From: Metamycoplasma equirhinis
GTDB taxonomy: Bacteria; Bacillota_I; Bacilli_A; Mycoplasmatales; Metamycoplasmataceae
DNA length: 64,000 bases
Assembly (NCBI RefSeq): GCF_006385185.1
Contig: NZ_VFIX01000001.1
Span: 83,992-147,991, forward strand
Direction: 5' to 3'
Part shown: one piece after another, positions 63,437 through 64,000 of the stretch
How the letters are laid out: the number at the start of each line of letters is the position of its first letter
Numbering within the stretch: position 1 is the first letter of the stretch
Made by a program: the position numbers and the translations under genes
Notes under the pieces: model-generated
Seen by the model: the letters and a program-made list of their open reading frames with translations, nothing else
The model's database searches: none
What the model was told of the DNA's origin: nothing

Positions 63437-64000
63437 TTAATATCCTAATTTTTTAATCTTCTGTTCGTTGTTAACTCAATTATCATCAACCTTTACTTTT
63501 ATAACTAAGTTAACTTTATGTTGAAAAGTATTAATCATTTTTTGGCGAGAAAGCACAGATATTTTCTTTATCATACTTCCACTTTTACCTATTACTATTG
63601 CTTTTTGTGATTCTTTTTTTACATAAATAGTAGCATCAATTTTGTAAGGAAAAGCATCTTCATCGGGTTCAATAAATTCATTTATTTCTACAGCTATTGA
63701 GTGAGGTATTTCTTCGTATAAATTTTCTATAGCTGCCTCTCTAATTATTTCTTTAGCCATAAAGCGAAGAGTAATATCTCCGTATTGATCTTCTTCATAT
63801 AAGGCTTCTGATTCATAGCAAAACGGTTTAATTTCTTCAATTAAATCACTATAAGTTTGCTTTAAATTATTGGCAACACCCAAAATTCTCTTAAAACCAA
63901 TTTCTTTTAATTTTTTTGCTTTTTTATTTAATTCGCTACGGTCATCTATTAAATCAATTTTGGAAATGACAGCTATTTTATTTTGAATATTTAAATCGTT
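63437..64000 (-). CDS. era: GTPase Era, C-terminal part
   Basis: The frame runs off the window edge. It includes the end of the G domain (KIAVISKIDLIDDRSELNKK) and the KH domain with VIGKSGSMIKKISVLSRQKM and VNLVIKVKV, ending KIKKLGY. Era binds the 3' end of 16S rRNA and helps 30S assembly. The gene overlaps nothing but lies 1 base before the PotD-like 2 start, so the transporter operon is fused to era transcription. Confidence 0.92.

Overview
The window comes from a mollicute (a mycoplasma). Almost every housekeeping gene stays open only if TGA is read as Trp, the DNA is very AT-rich, and rpmH-oriC-dnaA-dnaN, rnpA-yidC and a potABCD set have typical mycoplasma forms. A Metamycoplasma-like species is a reasonable guess, but the species cannot be fixed from the sequence alone.

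Layout. 1-12 kb: end of a DUF885 protein, then a minus-strand block with gyrB, a LicA-type kinase, a larger relative carrying two kinase-like lobes that both lack the catalytic Asp, lemA with two membrane-protein genes, and a degenerate RNase J paralogue. 12-22 kb: apt-pepF, yidC-rnpA-rpmH, the oriC region, dnaA-dnaN-S4 protein-rpmB, then ksgA, tatD and mtnN on the minus strand. 22.7-29.1 kb: a complete type II-A CRISPR-Cas locus. An intact cas9 is read leftwards into mtnN-tatD-ksgA, a tracrRNA lies between cas9 and cas1, cas1-cas2-csn2 run rightwards, and an array of 10 repeats and 9 spacers starts 6 bases after csn2.

29.1-34.8 kb: a foreign island that encodes Trp with TGG and looks like a degraded integrative conjugative element. 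It holds a relaxase tail, an AbrB-like protein, a frameshifted C5 DNA methyltransferase, an AAA+ ATPase/subtilisin-like protease pair, and the truncated start of a conjugation-module protein. Its left edge is inside the last CRISPR repeat and its right edge is inside a broken rlmD-like gene.

35-43.5 kb: a type I restriction-modification operon (hsdM, hsdS, a partial hsdS, a PrrC-like anticodon-nuclease candidate, hsdR). The S genes carry two G8 tracts and a TAEL-encoding tandem repeat, so specificity and probably the fused state of S can switch. The broken rlmD-like copy and the intact rlmD flank this operon as direct repeats.

43.8-64 kb: mnmE-rlmD, a small leaderless gene with tmcAL, pepO, a conserved membrane-anchored protein, pcrA, an RDD membrane protein, a family-2-like glycosyltransferase, asnS, and era followed by a spermidine/putrescine transporter operon with two divergent PotD-like proteins. 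No tRNA, rRNA or intact insertion sequence was recognised.

The centre of the window (22.7-45 kb) is thus a defence and mobile-element region: CRISPR-Cas9, a DNA methyltransferase remnant, an ATPase-protease pair, and a switchable type I system with a possible RNA-cleaving backup, set between replication and translation genes.
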